Of a stretch of 64,000 bases of DNA, positions 23,201 through 34,500 are shown in pieces. The notes under the pieces are model-generated. The model was not told where the DNA came from. It ran no database searches and saw only the letters and a list, made by a program, of their open reading frames with translations. This DNA is from Undaria pinnatifida (lineage: Eukaryota > Sar > Phaeophyceae > Laminariales > Alariaceae), in contig JABAKD010000013.1 in NCBI GenBank assembly GCA_012845835.1, positions 14,028,665 through 14,092,664 on the forward strand, written 5' to 3'. Positions within the stretch are counted from its first letter, which is position 1. Each line of letters starts with the position of its first letter. Both the position numbers and the translations under genes were made by a program.

Positions 23201-25398
23201 AAATGAAGAACCAAGACACCCAGAGAGAGGCGACAGCAATAGCAAGACTAACAGTAAGAATAATGGCTGGAGTAGAAGACGAATATCGGCCCTAATAATG
23301 TGCAGAACAAAAAGTCCATACGAGAGCATGCACTCGGGGCGACTCGAACTCACAAAAGAACTGGCCTACAACAACAGCAGTATCTAACCCGAACCAACCC
23401 TAACCCAGCTAGTCTAGTCTAGACTACATAATAATTAATATAAAAAAACTGAAATACACTCCAGCTGTGAGATCGAAGATTTTGCCGAAACTCATCTTTG
23501 CAAGCTGTGTGTGATACTCCGATCGCGCATGTTACGGGTTTTGTGTGTCCTCATTAGACTAAGGATATAGGTCGGCGACTCCCCTTGCAACTACAGTGTA
23601 GCTATCAGGATCAACAGGGTGATGTTAGTCAGTCTATGCGCGGAAACTATTATTAATATAAAACCCGTTTCTGAGGGGAACAAAATCTGACAGCTGTGGA
23701 AGGAAATGCATCAGCTTATCAAGCGAATCCCGTATATGTGTAGTCTATATATACCAGGCGCAAGGATTACCCCATACGCCGCGAATACTGCTACACAGCA
23801 GAAGTAGAACGACTGCTGGTCCTGTGCGCTTTGAAGAGTGTATGGTACGTACGTACGTATTAATTGCTTGCGGAGCTGTTTAGTCTATTGGTCTGTTTCG
23901 GTTTACTAAATCGTCTGTACGGTCCCTGCTCTTGCGTGCTGCAGGCAGGAGTGCGTGTTGTAGGGAGGGGTATTTATGCATACTATTTCAACGTTTGTTT
24001 CTTCGTTCGTTGGATGACATGGTTCGATTCTACCCTTACAACCTGATGATGCACACACGACTTGATTGTTTAATTAATTCCATGGCAGCGGTGGTCCAGC
24101 AACAGCACAGAGGGGCGTACGTACATAAGCAGAGGCGTACGTACATTAGTGAGGTATTCGTCGTGAATTCATACCCCCCCCCGGGTTCGGATAGCAGTAG
24201 TGGAAAGCCCGAAGAAACTGGTGACATGTAATTACCAGAATCTATATACCAGGTATGTATATGTAGACTACACGTCCGATGGGAGCCGACGGGGATATGA
24301 AATGCTGGACCCTATTGTGCGCGGCATTAACGAGGGCATGTATGTGCACACACACGCGGGGTAGACGAGAGATATTTTATGAGGACGTATACCAAGTTAC
24401 TGACACGAATTCAGCTGGAAGCACGCACGGCTGTTGTTGCATGTAGCACGTACTACTACTTACTCTGCTGGGTGTACCACGACTGCTTTTTTTGTTGTAA
24501 AAGTCCAAGACAATCAAGTACCACGAGCGGTAGTGTGCACCGAACGACGAAAAACACACGACATAAAAAGGCGACAAAACATCCGAGAACTGATGCCGAA
24601 ATAGATACCAGGAGAGTGAGACATAAAGCGTCGTGAATGCCTCAACAGGCAGCAAACACCAAATACCCCCCCGTTTCGTACCGGCGGTCGGAGGAGCTGG
24701 ATGCGCGCGCCCCGGGGGTCCTCTTGCATGCGCTGATGAGGGTCTCGGACACCCCGAATAGCTTGCGGAAGGCTAGGTTGCAGACAGGACTGTTCGCGGC
24801 CATCATGCTACCTTTGCTTAGCTTCGCCAAGGGGACGTGCTCGATAACGAAATTCTTCCGATCCGCTTCTCGCACCAACTCGCCAAACCTTGCTTGTTCT
24901 TTTCTTAGCAGCGTCGCGTTGTACAACAGAGCGCCATCTTCGTCATCGTCGCCCGAAGAACAGAAAAGCGAGACACAGTTGATGCCGCGGCAGCACCGCC
25001 CTTCCTTGGTGCGCTTTGTCTTTTTTTGTTTTTCCGGCTTCCCTCCACAAAACCTCCTCCTCCTCCTCTTCTTGCTCATCATCATCCACGCCCCCCTCCA
25101 TCCTCACTCCAGTCGCCTCTAGTTCCTTCAGCACCTTCTCTGCGGGTAGCGGGGCGGGCCAATCGCGCTTTGAGCGCTTGAGGGGGCCAGGAACACTACT
25201 ACCACTACTACTGCTACCGCTGCTGCTGCTGCTGTTGTTGTTGTTGTTGTTGTTGCTGCTGTCATCCCCCTTGAAAAGCGAAGACCTACGCCTCTTCTTC
25301 CTCCTCTCCCCCTGTTCCTGCCTCCGCTGCTGTTCGTTTGCTTCTTTCACGGGTGTGGGTGGGCCGAAATACGATTTGCCAGCCTCCGTGATGGTCAT
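16320..25398 (-). CDS. DUF7869-type transposase-like protein (copy 1)
   Basis: Multi-exon minus-strand gene; its main exons are listed separately. In reading order: an Asn/Ser-rich basic start, a Cys-rich segment CCRGINCVSLFC, LFGVSETLISACKR, a second Cys pair CGDFMLCQTCTLL, LQVDAANQ, QKIYGVFVAGVIM, MDNTVSENKNN, VGHTHIQIDQIFS, and a C-terminal FLVGKVNETRI...LLHWYTPK segment. This order matches DUF7869 proteins as I know them. Three acidic positions (D in LQVDAANQ, D in MDNT, D in GHTHIQID) could be a DDD-type RNase H triad; that is inference. It diverges from the ParB-like gene across a spacer of about 1.1 kb. A frame change near 25,030 lacks an intron explanation. Confidence 0.7.
17890..18250 (-). 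CDS. DUF7869-type gene, region after the signature
   Basis: Frame FSREHLAEFFARAYLTLP, then LENLANFKDLVKPVTRRIHD, ITKFHAFRIHKEGSAVLVEV and NWLGFSADGKTVGTGEGFKGW. Similar segments follow the GHTH motif in the family. Exon edges are not resolved; the best acceptor does not match the preceding phase, so an intermediate exon or base error is likely. Confidence 0.55.
18417..18673. repeat. MITE-like 257-bp inverted repeat, copy 1
   Basis: Arms GGCTACGGTAGGGGGG and its complement close a unit that also contains the 24-base palindrome around 18,603-18,626 (GGGGTTACTCGCGCGAGT...). The inner arms share ACTCGCRCGAGTA-like words. No flanking target duplication is clear. It lies in the intron region of the DUF7869-type gene. 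Confidence 0.7.
19259..19461 (-). CDS. DUF7869-type gene, signature exon (DN..KN and GHTH..ID)
   Basis: Lies between CTTCATACAG and GTGAGTCG. Carries MDNTVSENKNNYIMGFLAA, IARGVMRSVTLCFMM and VGHTHIQIDQIFS. The D-N-x(4-6)-K-N and G-H-T-H-x3-D pair is the hallmark that made me assign the family. Confidence 0.8.
20376..20600 (-). CDS. DUF7869-type gene, core exon
   Basis: Frame containing MATQLPTVVALQRP and RQKIYGVFVAGVIMNIFMT, ending at a GTGCGA donor. The start is approximate (acceptor candidate TTCATCAG near 20,590). The Gly-rich beta-strand-like segment matches the family core after the first acidic motif. Confidence 0.5.
20651..20817 (-). CDS. DUF7869-type gene, first acidic-motif exon
   Basis: Lies between GTTTGGCAG and GTAATG. 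Encodes VEQDRQYCARVERDAQEARS, then PWELVYLQVDAANQSSFATP. The D of LQVDAANQ sits where the family has its first conserved acidic residue. Confidence 0.65.
21824..21884. repeat. Tandem 34-bp direct repeat
   Basis: ATCTAGAAGAGGATAAATGG occurs twice, 34 bases apart, in an intron-like AT-rich stretch. Function unknown. Confidence 0.8.
22118..22387 (-). CDS. DUF7869-type gene, Cys-pair exon
   Basis: 90 residues between CGGTCTCAG and GTAAGC. Starts ELYKEFKKEERRLFAK and contains FNKVWKQHYPRLKLKP and CGDFMLCQTCTLL, a C-x6-C-x2-C arrangement probably binding zinc. One of the clearest family segments in the window. Confidence 0.75.
23057..23177 (-). CDS. DUF7869-type gene, internal exon
   Basis: Follows the acceptor-like GACGATCAG, ends before GTGAGC, and encodes ATRGHPKLDRVVSFLGRHQ and about 20 more residues ending YLYLHNKN. 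The segment fits the family's helical region between the N-terminal Cys-rich part and the second Cys pair. Confidence 0.6.
23455..23720 (-). repeat. Dispersed short repeat, copy in minus orientation
   Basis: Reverse complement of 28,655-28,920: both contain CTCCAGCTGTGAGATCGAAG-like and GTATCACACACAGCTTGCAAA-like words plus a CAGCTGTCAGATTTTG segment. Shorter relatives lie at 58,080-58,200 and 63,570-63,665. Possibly a MITE or SINE fragment. Confidence 0.75.
24660..25398 (-). CDS. DUF7869-type gene, N-terminal exon with internal frameshift
   Basis: Begins at ATG 25,398 (MTITEAGKSYFGPPTP), followed by a Gln/Arg-rich stretch, Asn and Ser runs and an acidic run DDDEQEEEEEE. Around 25,020-25,060, at A-rich runs, the sensible frame changes. 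Upstream is one frame; CCRGINCVSLFC, NSPVCNLAFRKLFGVSE and the rest are in another. Both assembly copies share this, so it is a real frameshift, a shared homopolymer error, or an unusual splice. The end near 24,660 is approximate (candidate donors GTATTT or GTACGA). Confidence 0.6.
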
Positions 25399-26530
25399 GC
25401 TCTCGCCCTCCTTGTCTCCTTGTGTTTGTTTGCTGTTGGTATATATATGCTGTTGTTGATGATGCTTGTGCTGCGCTGCTTGCGGTGGTGTGCATAATAA
25501 TAGGTTTGTCGTAACACAATATTGATTGGTAGTCTCGACGCCTCTATCTGGGCGAGTTTCGAATAAAAAACGCACCGGTTCAGGTTGTAGTCCTTCCGGC
25601 GGAGAAGAAGGCGGAGATAGGGTCGCGAATGTTTCGGGCGGTTGAAGAACTAGGTTGAAACATTCTGGAATTACAACCGAACCGAAACAAGAAACACACG
25701 TCTTGAGCGCAGTGATAAATATTTGGTCGTGGTATAGCATCCGTAAAATTTCTGGAAAATTCCCCGGTTTGTTCTCAGAGACGTCCTCACGGTATGTATT
25801 TGCGCGAGTCTTTTCAAGCGTTGAGTTTGTTTTTGATTCGAACCAGTTTGGTACCCGAGTTACAGAGGACTAAACTAACGTACGAGGAGATTACCGAATC
25901 CAACAACAGTTCAGAATACGCGCTATTCTTCTCGCTGACGTTATTAGAACGGCGGGACTGACGGACCGGCTTGATTATACGCCACAATCCGGTTCGAGCG
26001 ATGTGCGCGGGACGTCCCTTTGGTCGGGGCATTTTTTTCGCTCTTCCTGTCGAGCACAAAACTTGATGTAGAAAGATACTAGCAACAAGCACCCGTGCCT
26101 CTCGTGCGTCTTATAATAATGCTCCACCTACATAAGTCAGACGCTTCTCGCCCTTGTCGACCTTCTCTCCCGCTGGTTGCCTCGTTCCGTCTGGTCGCTT
26201 CTTCTGTGCACCTACAAGTAAGTACTTGCGCTGGTGGTGTCCCCTCTGGGTCGTTGGTGCTGTGGTGCTTGCTGCTGCTGCTGGTGGTGTTTGCTGCTTT
26301 TTGTTGGTTGTACTTGGCTTGAGTTGCTGGTTGTTGCCCCGCCTCCACGCACGAGGGTACACTGGTAAAATAATAACACGACAATGTTCGCGCTGGGTCG
26401 CTGTGTGGTAAATTGGTGAGTGGTCCTCGTCCTTGTCCTCGTCCTCCTCCTCCTCCCACGTCCTCTCGTCGGTGCAGATTCTGGAACGTGTACACAACCT
26501 AACCGTACCTACTACTTACTCCAGGCCTTC
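25399..26530. promoter_or_regulatory. Divergent spacer between the two interior genes
   Basis: About 1.1 kb between the DUF7869-type start (minus, 25,398) and the ParB-like start (plus, 26,531). Open frames exist on both strands (for example minus to 25,740, plus 26,420 onward), so upstream exons or longer starts are possible. Shared promoters are likely from the geometry; no specific motif is claimed. Confidence 0.4.
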
Positions 26531-26954
26531 ATGTCCGCCAGTAACAGCACCACGAGGGCTCGGCGTAGCAAGGCCAAGGACAATGCCGCTGGCGCGGTTG
26601 ACGTAGCGGGGGTACTATCCAGTCGTCAGTTGCAGGCGTGGCCCATCCCCTTGAAGAATATCAGGTTCACCGAACACTGTCGCCAACTTAATGAGAGGAC
26701 CGTGCGGTCAATTACGAATTCCATACGCGAGGTCGGATGGATGCCAACAGCACTGCCTCAGGTTACTGTCCCCGATCTCCCGGACGGCGAAGATATGACC
26801 AGCGACCTAGCCGCAACGCTGGTGGTCTTCGTATTGGACGGAAATCACCGCCTGAAAGCGGCCAAGACCTTTTACGACGACCCGGAGAAGACAATAACTT
26901 GTCAATGCTACCGAGACATCAGCAACACCTTCACGAAGAAGATCCTCGCGGATG
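26531..26954 (+). CDS. ParB-like nuclease-domain exon
   Basis: 141 residues from ATG to the donor GTGAGA at 26,955. After a basic Ser/Thr-rich start: LQAWPIPLKNIRFTEHCRQL (residues 34-53), TVRSITNSIREVGWMP (57-72) and FVLDGNHRLKAAKTFYDD (100-117). The order 'positional statement, helix, D-G-N-H-R-L' is that of the ParB/sulfiredoxin fold, where this Arg-containing loop binds nucleotide or DNA. In bacteria ParB acts in DNA partition; here, inside a eukaryotic mobile element, the role is unknown. DNA binding during transposition is an inference. Confidence 0.75.
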
Positions 26955-28035
26955 GTGAGAAACACCAACCAACTCGTGTCCTAGCTCGTGCGTCGTAATA
27001 TAATAATAGAAAGATGTGATGTCAATGATAATAATTTTTCTGGTACTACTACTATTAATACAATAACTAACTGCAGTAGTATACTGCTGGTACCTCGTAG
27101 TAATAGTTTTGAGTACTCGTCCATGATACGTACGTAGCTACCCTGCCGTGCACGTCATATAATCACTGTGTGTGCTGTACATGTAGTAGTCTAGACTAGA
27201 CTATGTTTACTACAACAGGGAGGTTTTCTGAATCAACCACAACATATAATTTATATATCATGTACTATTACTGCTGAACAGTAGCTATGTACCGAAGTAA
27301 GCAGTAGTACAGCAGTAGTATCTCGATCTCCCAGTAGCATTCGTTGACAAGTGACCGGGTCTGGACCACTTACAGTCGCTATGGTTTCCATCGCGTTGTG
27401 ATTTGCGTTGTGGTCGTTGTGATGTGGGTTGTGATGACAACGCGACGGAAACCAGCGACTACGACTGAAAGCGGCCCAGACCATTACAAAAAAAAAGGGG
27501 GACCCGAAGAAGACAATCACTCGCCGAAAAATACTATTAATACTACTAATACTAGGAGATCGAGATACCGCTGTACTGCTTCCTGCTTAGCAGCTAGCTG
27601 TAGATAACTGCTGCTGCTGTATATACATACGTACGTGGTTTACCTCGATCCCCCAGTAAGTACGTGTTAGAATTAATTAACACAGCAGTTAGTTGATGGT
27701 CTTCCCCGGGGTCCAGAACATAAATATATATTCGATCCATGTACAACAACAAATTATGAAGATTTAACACGTTATTTACTACACTTAAACACTGGGTTGC
27801 ATACTGCATCTAACATCAAACCTTCTAGAATAGTGAGCATTACCAGGCAGATGATACGCACATGTTGAAATGTCCCGCCCCCCCCTCCCCTTCCCCTCCC
27901 CCCGAATCCCCCCCCCCCCTTTCCGCCTACTTTGTCCAAACGCCCCACTCACAATCGAAATCGGCTAGAGTTTTAAACACATATAAGCAGTTGATATCAC
28001 CTCATAATTTTTCGAGAGCCATCCATGCCGCTTCT

Positions 28036-28074
<39 letters not shown>

Positions 28075-28526
28075 CCCCGAACGCCCCTTCTTCCCCACCA
28101 CACGCACCATCGCCTAGACCTAGCACCACACGTATTACAACCCCCCACCTAAAACCCTTCCTTTCCTCCCCCCACGACCTCCTCACCCGCCCCCACCCCA
28201 ACCCACCCCCACCCCCTCGAACACTCCCCGCCCTCTCTCTACTCACTGATTGTACGACTTACCCCAGGATATACATGATAAACTGATGCATTCTTTCCAA
28301 AACCGTCACATGTATCCCCTTAAAATAATGTATAGTTTCCACGCACAGATTGAGCTGCCCCACACGCCCCACCCCTGCCCCAACACCCCCCCTATGATAA
28401 ACTGGTGCAATTTTTTTTTCTTCTCTTTTTTTTCTTTTCCAAACCCGTCAGGTATATCCCCTTACAAGGACTTATAGCGTCCACGCACAAATTGCCCGCC
28501 CGTCCGCCCCCCCCCCCCCCCCCGCC

Positions 28527-28559
<33 letters not shown>

Positions 28560-31500
28560 AAACCCGCTCGCTTTCGATCAAAACCCAGGCCCCCACGTCC
28601 TTCAAAACTCCGCCCCACCCCCCTCACCGGTATTCGACTTACAAGATTCACTTGATAAAAGGATACATTTCCCTTCACAGCTGTCAGATTTTGTCCCCCT
28701 CAGAAACGGGTTTTATAGTTTCCGCGCACAGACTGACTATCATCACTCTGTTGAACCTGATAGCTACACTGCTGTAGTTGTAAGGGGAGTCGCCGACCTA
28801 TATCCTTAATGAGGACACACAACTCGTAATACGCTCGATCGGAGTATCACACACAGCTTGCAAAGATGAGTTTCGACGAAATCTTCGATCTCACACCTGG
28901 AGTGAAATTATAATTTTTTATAATATATTTAGACGATATACGTATAATATACTCTGGAGTATGTGTGTTTTGTCTAGGTCGGTCTTGGACGGAAAAGACC
29001 GACTGAAAGCGGCGCAAACTTCCTAAGAGGACTCCGGGAAGACCATCATCTATCTGCCAATCAATGCCACCGGGAATTCGAGAACAAATCACGAAGATGC
29101 ACGATGATGATGGTGACAGAAAACCAACCAACTCGTACGTCGCATGGAAAGTGGTGAATCATGCGACTGATAATAATTTCCCTGGGTACAACTCGAGTCA
29201 ACAATACGTAGCTACTACCTTATTACAGTACAGCACGTAAAAAGAACAGGTCATAACCACTAACCACACTGCTTGCTGTATGCCGGGTACGGCATCGTAG
29301 ATATATATATATAGAGAGAGACTACAGCAGCAGCAGCAGTAGTAAGCGGTTTCTTGTACCAGGTATGTTATATTTTCACGCACCATCATGTCATTTTACC
29401 AACCAAAGTGTAGTATTATGTACGCTACGTGGTAGTCTGGAGGGTGTATGATTTGCGCCCCTTCTTGATCATTTGTCCATATATCTTCTGAGTCCTCGTC
29501 AAGCATCAGCCATCGGGGCCGTTGTTATCTTCGTTTTCTTTCTGGGTCGCCTTGGACGATCGGCCCGATGTTAAGGAATTGTTCCGGAATCTCCGGGAAG
29601 CTCTTGGCAGTGATGCAGTGATGCATATTTTCCTGTTATTGTTGTGTTTCTTTCCCGCCATTTGACCCCAGTGACGTTATTAGGGGCACTCCGACCGATA
29701 CTTCGCACCATGTGTTAGGGTTAGTGTAGGGTAGTCTCATGGTTGAGAAAAACACCATATAATGTAAGACACCCCTCTTGAGTAACCTCTACGTATGCAC
29801 GGCGTTTCTCTCCGGGGCAGACTTCTCTACTATTAATACTTCATACAGTAGTACCGTGTGCCACGTACTATTAATAATAGCACAATCCGACCGTCAGCTT
29901 CGCGCCAGGCTCAAGTCTTGTTTTGACAACGGAAACACTCTTATACATCACCATCAACCTGTGTCGTGTTATATTATTATTGCGTAATTTTGATGGTGAC
30001 ATACTGCACCGACACCCGCTTTCATGATTCTAACCAACCCCTTAGTCTCGTCGTGCCGCAGCCTGCAACGGTGTGCAGGAGGTGTTTTCGAAGCGCACAA
30101 CGTACGACAGCGTTTTCTTTTACTCGACCATGGCACAGGAGGTTATGAAAAGAGGGCCACAACCTCCCGTGGCCGCAGGAACGAGGTTAAATCCTCCGAC
30201 TTAAAAGCCTGCTGGGACGAGGTGTGTGTCTATGTACGTGTTGTTGTCTGCCCGCTTCACTACTACACGCCGGGCGCAAGCTAATTTTTTGTGCATGCAG
30301 ATGTTTCGGTCTGTGTTGTCACAGTTGTCCGTGTGCCGCATTTTGCTGGAATGCATGCTAGTGGTGTGAAGTTACCCACGCCAGAGTGATGAAAGCGGCG
30401 GTCAATGGTATCAGTTAAGACCTGCGCGCTTTTCAATATACTCTGAGGTTCGTTGCTTGAGACTGTAAACGTGGGGAAAGCGGGCATTTCATTAATACAA
30501 GACTCGGCCCCCGTGTTCGTTGTGACCTAAACTACTAACTGAAGGCATGTATCTAGCGCAGGGAATAAGCTATTTTCGTATATTTGAACCAAGATACGAT
30601 TCCAACCCATTTGTACGTTGTACTTGAGTCATCCCACGGTAGGGGCGCAGCGTCAATCCCTGAGTTCCTCACACAAGCTCAATATCTCACTCCAAGAATG
30701 ATTTCGCAGTAATTCGTTTGCACAACCCGACCCAGCTTGTATGCGTTAGTAGTCCTAAACCACAATATGCAGTACTGATGAAATTACTTCATTAACCGGC
30801 TGTTCCTCACTCGAGGAGCTCAATCAGACAAGGATTTTGGACAAAAAAGGGCAACCCCCACCGTGGGACATGCGTTGCACGTATATATGTGTTACGGAAC
30901 TTTATTTACTACACCTACCCTTACGGAACACGCCTCCCTTGATAATCATTTCTCTATACCTACTATGCACTTGACCTCATGACCTAAAAGCGCCGGTAAG
31001 ACATTACAAATGTAAGGATTTTTTTTTTGTTTTTGCGTTTCGGTACTCCAGGTACTCGCCAGCACTCATCTAAGTGAGCTTCGAATACTGCAGCGACGGG
31101 GTCATTCAGAATGACATGTATAGCAAGTCATCGATCGAGTAACAACGACATGAAGTGAGTACAACTCTGATTATTTACCGAATTAGGCTAACACTGTATG
31201 CACGCGGTAATTTCGAATCGTCTGCGTTTATCTTCTGCTGTTTTGCTGTGCCTTCCAGGTAGGAGGACGGGCAACGCCAAGCGAGACCTCGCTACGTCAG
31301 TGGCTTGAAGTTATAAAATCTTTCAGCCATGAGGCTATGCAGACCCTCAAGACAATGACGGAAGACGGCGCGCCGGTTTTGAGCGCATCACGAAGAACTT
31401 CCTGCACAGTTCGGAATTCCGACAGCTGAATGGGCTGCCGCGCCAGCAAGCGCTGGTGCTGGAAATTTACGCCAGGTACAAAACCTGGGGCAAGAAACAC

Positions 31501-34500
31501 ACCTGCGCCCGAATAAAGAGTATACTATATAACGTTCCGCAGATGTACATCGTTGGCACACCCTAATTAACGATGGTTTAACTTGCCCGCCTCCTCCTCT
31601 GCTCCCCCTTTTCAGGTTGTGTGCGCAAGAAGCAATACATACGAAATTATAGGCTAACTGGGCATCTACTTTGACGTACGGAGGTGGTACCACACCGCCG
31701 CGGACCCTCCCTGTCTGTCTGTTCGTCCGAAATTGTTTGTACGGCTAGGGTACTTGCTATGCTAAATGGACGATCGCTACTCGTCCCGCTATTTTCTACA
31801 AAACTTGGCAGGTTCCCCAAGAGCGGGGCGAAGATCGATCTGCCGGCGGTATTCAGGCAGGCAAAGGAGGTAGCATCTTGGGTGGACGGCATTGAGCGCA
31901 TCGTGCCTAGGGAACAGTGGTCGGCCAAACTGATAGGGTATGTGTTTGTTCCTCGACGCTGCCCTTGTGCTTCATGGTCACTCCTCGACACTGATTTTGG
32001 GCTTGATGCTTGCCTTGTTTCATACCGTCTCATGGCGTTAAGACTGCTGGCCACGGTCAATCTCATGTAAAGAAATAGACGTTCGTCCGTTCTGAATAAT
32101 CACTAGTCCGTCATGCGTACTTTACGACTTGCTTCACAAGGAATGGGCAGTGAGTGACGTTCGCCGCCGATAAGAAGTTGCTGCTGTATCACTCGTTTGC
32201 ACCCCCCTCCCCTCCCCCCCCGGCGTGTTTTGGCGTGTGTCACGAGCCTTCTCCGCGAAACGCACAACTGACACCGCAATGTCCTCAACCGTTACCCCGC
32301 CGCAACGACAGCAAGGTTAACGAATTCGCGTTTGAGAAAATCGGTCACTACCCCACATACATCAAGCCTCACATGGCGCAGACCGCCACTCGGGTAAAGA
32401 AGCTGGAGAGCGAGCTTCCGGCCCACGCACCGATACTCGACCCGGAGATCGCCGCCCTCATCCTGGCCGAACCACTTGCGCAGATCCGTACAGTGAGTCC
32501 GTACTCGTCAGCCATTTGGTCCTTCGAACCCGAATCGTTCCAACATAGTTGCCTGTTTCGTTCCACAAAAACCTGTGTGTAACTTACTCAATTTCGATGT
32601 TGGCCGCGCGGCATAGTTACAACCATTCGCTACAACTTGTGATATTGTGTTGAGGTCAAACCAAGTAATATTTTTCAAACGTGTGGTGGACGCACTTGTT
32701 TTTGTATACCTCTCTGGTGGGGTGGCCCTGCGTGTGGCAGACGCTTGATGAGGATGCAAATTTGCGGCCATTTCTGGAGGAATACGAGAAGAGGTACGAA
32801 GAATCCAAGAACGTCATCAACGCCCTCAAGCTTCAAATCGTACCCCCCACCGGTAATGGCGGAACGAACCCGGAGAAGCGCGGTAAGGGAACAGACGACG
32901 AGAAAAAAGGTGATGACGACATGAACGACGACGACAACGCCTCAAGTCCCCGCATCCGGTGTGCTTTGTGCAACCCACCCCCGACTTCGAGGTAACGCCA
33001 AAGTAATGTCGTATGTATCATTGCTGTTGCGATCGTCAGAAGCTATTTCGTCATGGCAAAAACATACATGGCCTATTCAACATACCGGCCTCTTCTTTCT
33101 GTTGCTATTAGTACCATTGCTATTGATATCGTTTTTTTGTCGAACCCCATCCAACCACCGTACCCAACCCCCTTTTCCAAGACACACATACGGCACCACT
33201 TCCGCTGAAAATGGCACAGTCAGAAAAAGAAGACCCGAATAACCAACCAGTGCCTCATCCCGCATTACTTTGTTAACCCGCGTGTGTATGTGTGTGGACC
33301 GGCAGGTACACCTGCGTCCTCTGCAAAGCAATCCATATCGGCGATTGCGCAGGAGCCACCACGGTTGGTGACGATGAACGTGCTAAGGAGCGTCGGTGCG
33401 TCGACTGCGCGAAGACAAAGGGCGTAGGTGCCCAGAAACGACAATTTGGACAGGACGATAACAAGGAAGGTGGGCCGTCCAGCCCGTCGAAGAAGAGGTC
33501 TCCGAAGAAGAGTAGGACGGATACAGCTGGCGCTACGCCCGGGTCTCCCTCAGCACTGCCACGCCTTCCCTCTTCGACCGGGTCGGAGAGCGGCCTCAAG
33601 GTTATGCGAAGGTGAACAAAACGAACAGAACATAAGTCGGAGTGGCGTTTCGTTTACGCCGTGTTGACAACTTGCCCAGGTAGATTCTCCATGAAACGCA
33701 TAGGGGGAATACTGCATTTCAGTAGCAGCAGGATTTTCTTGATCTTTTTTGACGTCGAGGCTGCTATACGGCGCAGCTTACTCAGAATGAAGAGTTTTTC
33801 GTGGTTCCACATGATAATAATACTACTACTGGTTGTTTTCTATGGAGTGAGAATTCAGACTTACGTCTGAGCACCGCCGCGCTATGGCTGATAACAACTG
33901 GTTAATTGCGTAGGGATGGTATTCATGTAAATGTATGGAGACGCTCGCCCCATACCTCTGTTGGTTTGAGCAGGGAGGAGAACACGTGCCTGCACCAGGT
34001 GCCTTTGAGTGCAAACTTCCCAGACCAACTCTCTGAGATCAAGCTCAAGCAGCTTGCAATGTTGGTGTTCGTCTCCCTCAACCGCCCGAACCACGCGCAT
34101 CTTCTGCACGACGCCACTACCCCCGCGGACTTCCTCAAGAGGCTCTTGTACCTCATCTGCACGGAGATGCTGCACCCCAACGGCACCGTGATCGTGGCTT
34201 TGCCCGTCCCATACCACAAGCACGCAAGCCGCATAGCCGGTGAGCTTTCAACTATTAACTGTCGATAATGTTGCATGTGTGTGCTGTCGATATCAGTACC
34301 CGATCGTTGTTGTGTTCGCCAAACAGAGTGGCAGCGGGAGTACCGCATATTGTAGTTTGGAGACGATAGCATGTGTTACTGCGGCCAGAAAATAACGCCA
34401 AAAAAGTGTGCGATAACAGTTGTCTCGTCTCGGCGCGCGTTGTTCATGTCCTCGGGGTATTTCATTGCAGAAAATCTACAGCAACCCGGGCTCGGTCTTG

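Larger units (their letters stand above)
21635..27197. promoter_or_regulatory. Four copies of the palindrome AGTCTAGACT
   Basis: Exact 10-base palindromes at 21,635, 22,601, 23,416 and 27,188, two on strongly AT-rich ground. By chance a given 10-mer is expected far less than once in this span. They surround the divergent starts of the two interior genes. A protein-binding role is a guess. Confidence 0.35.
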
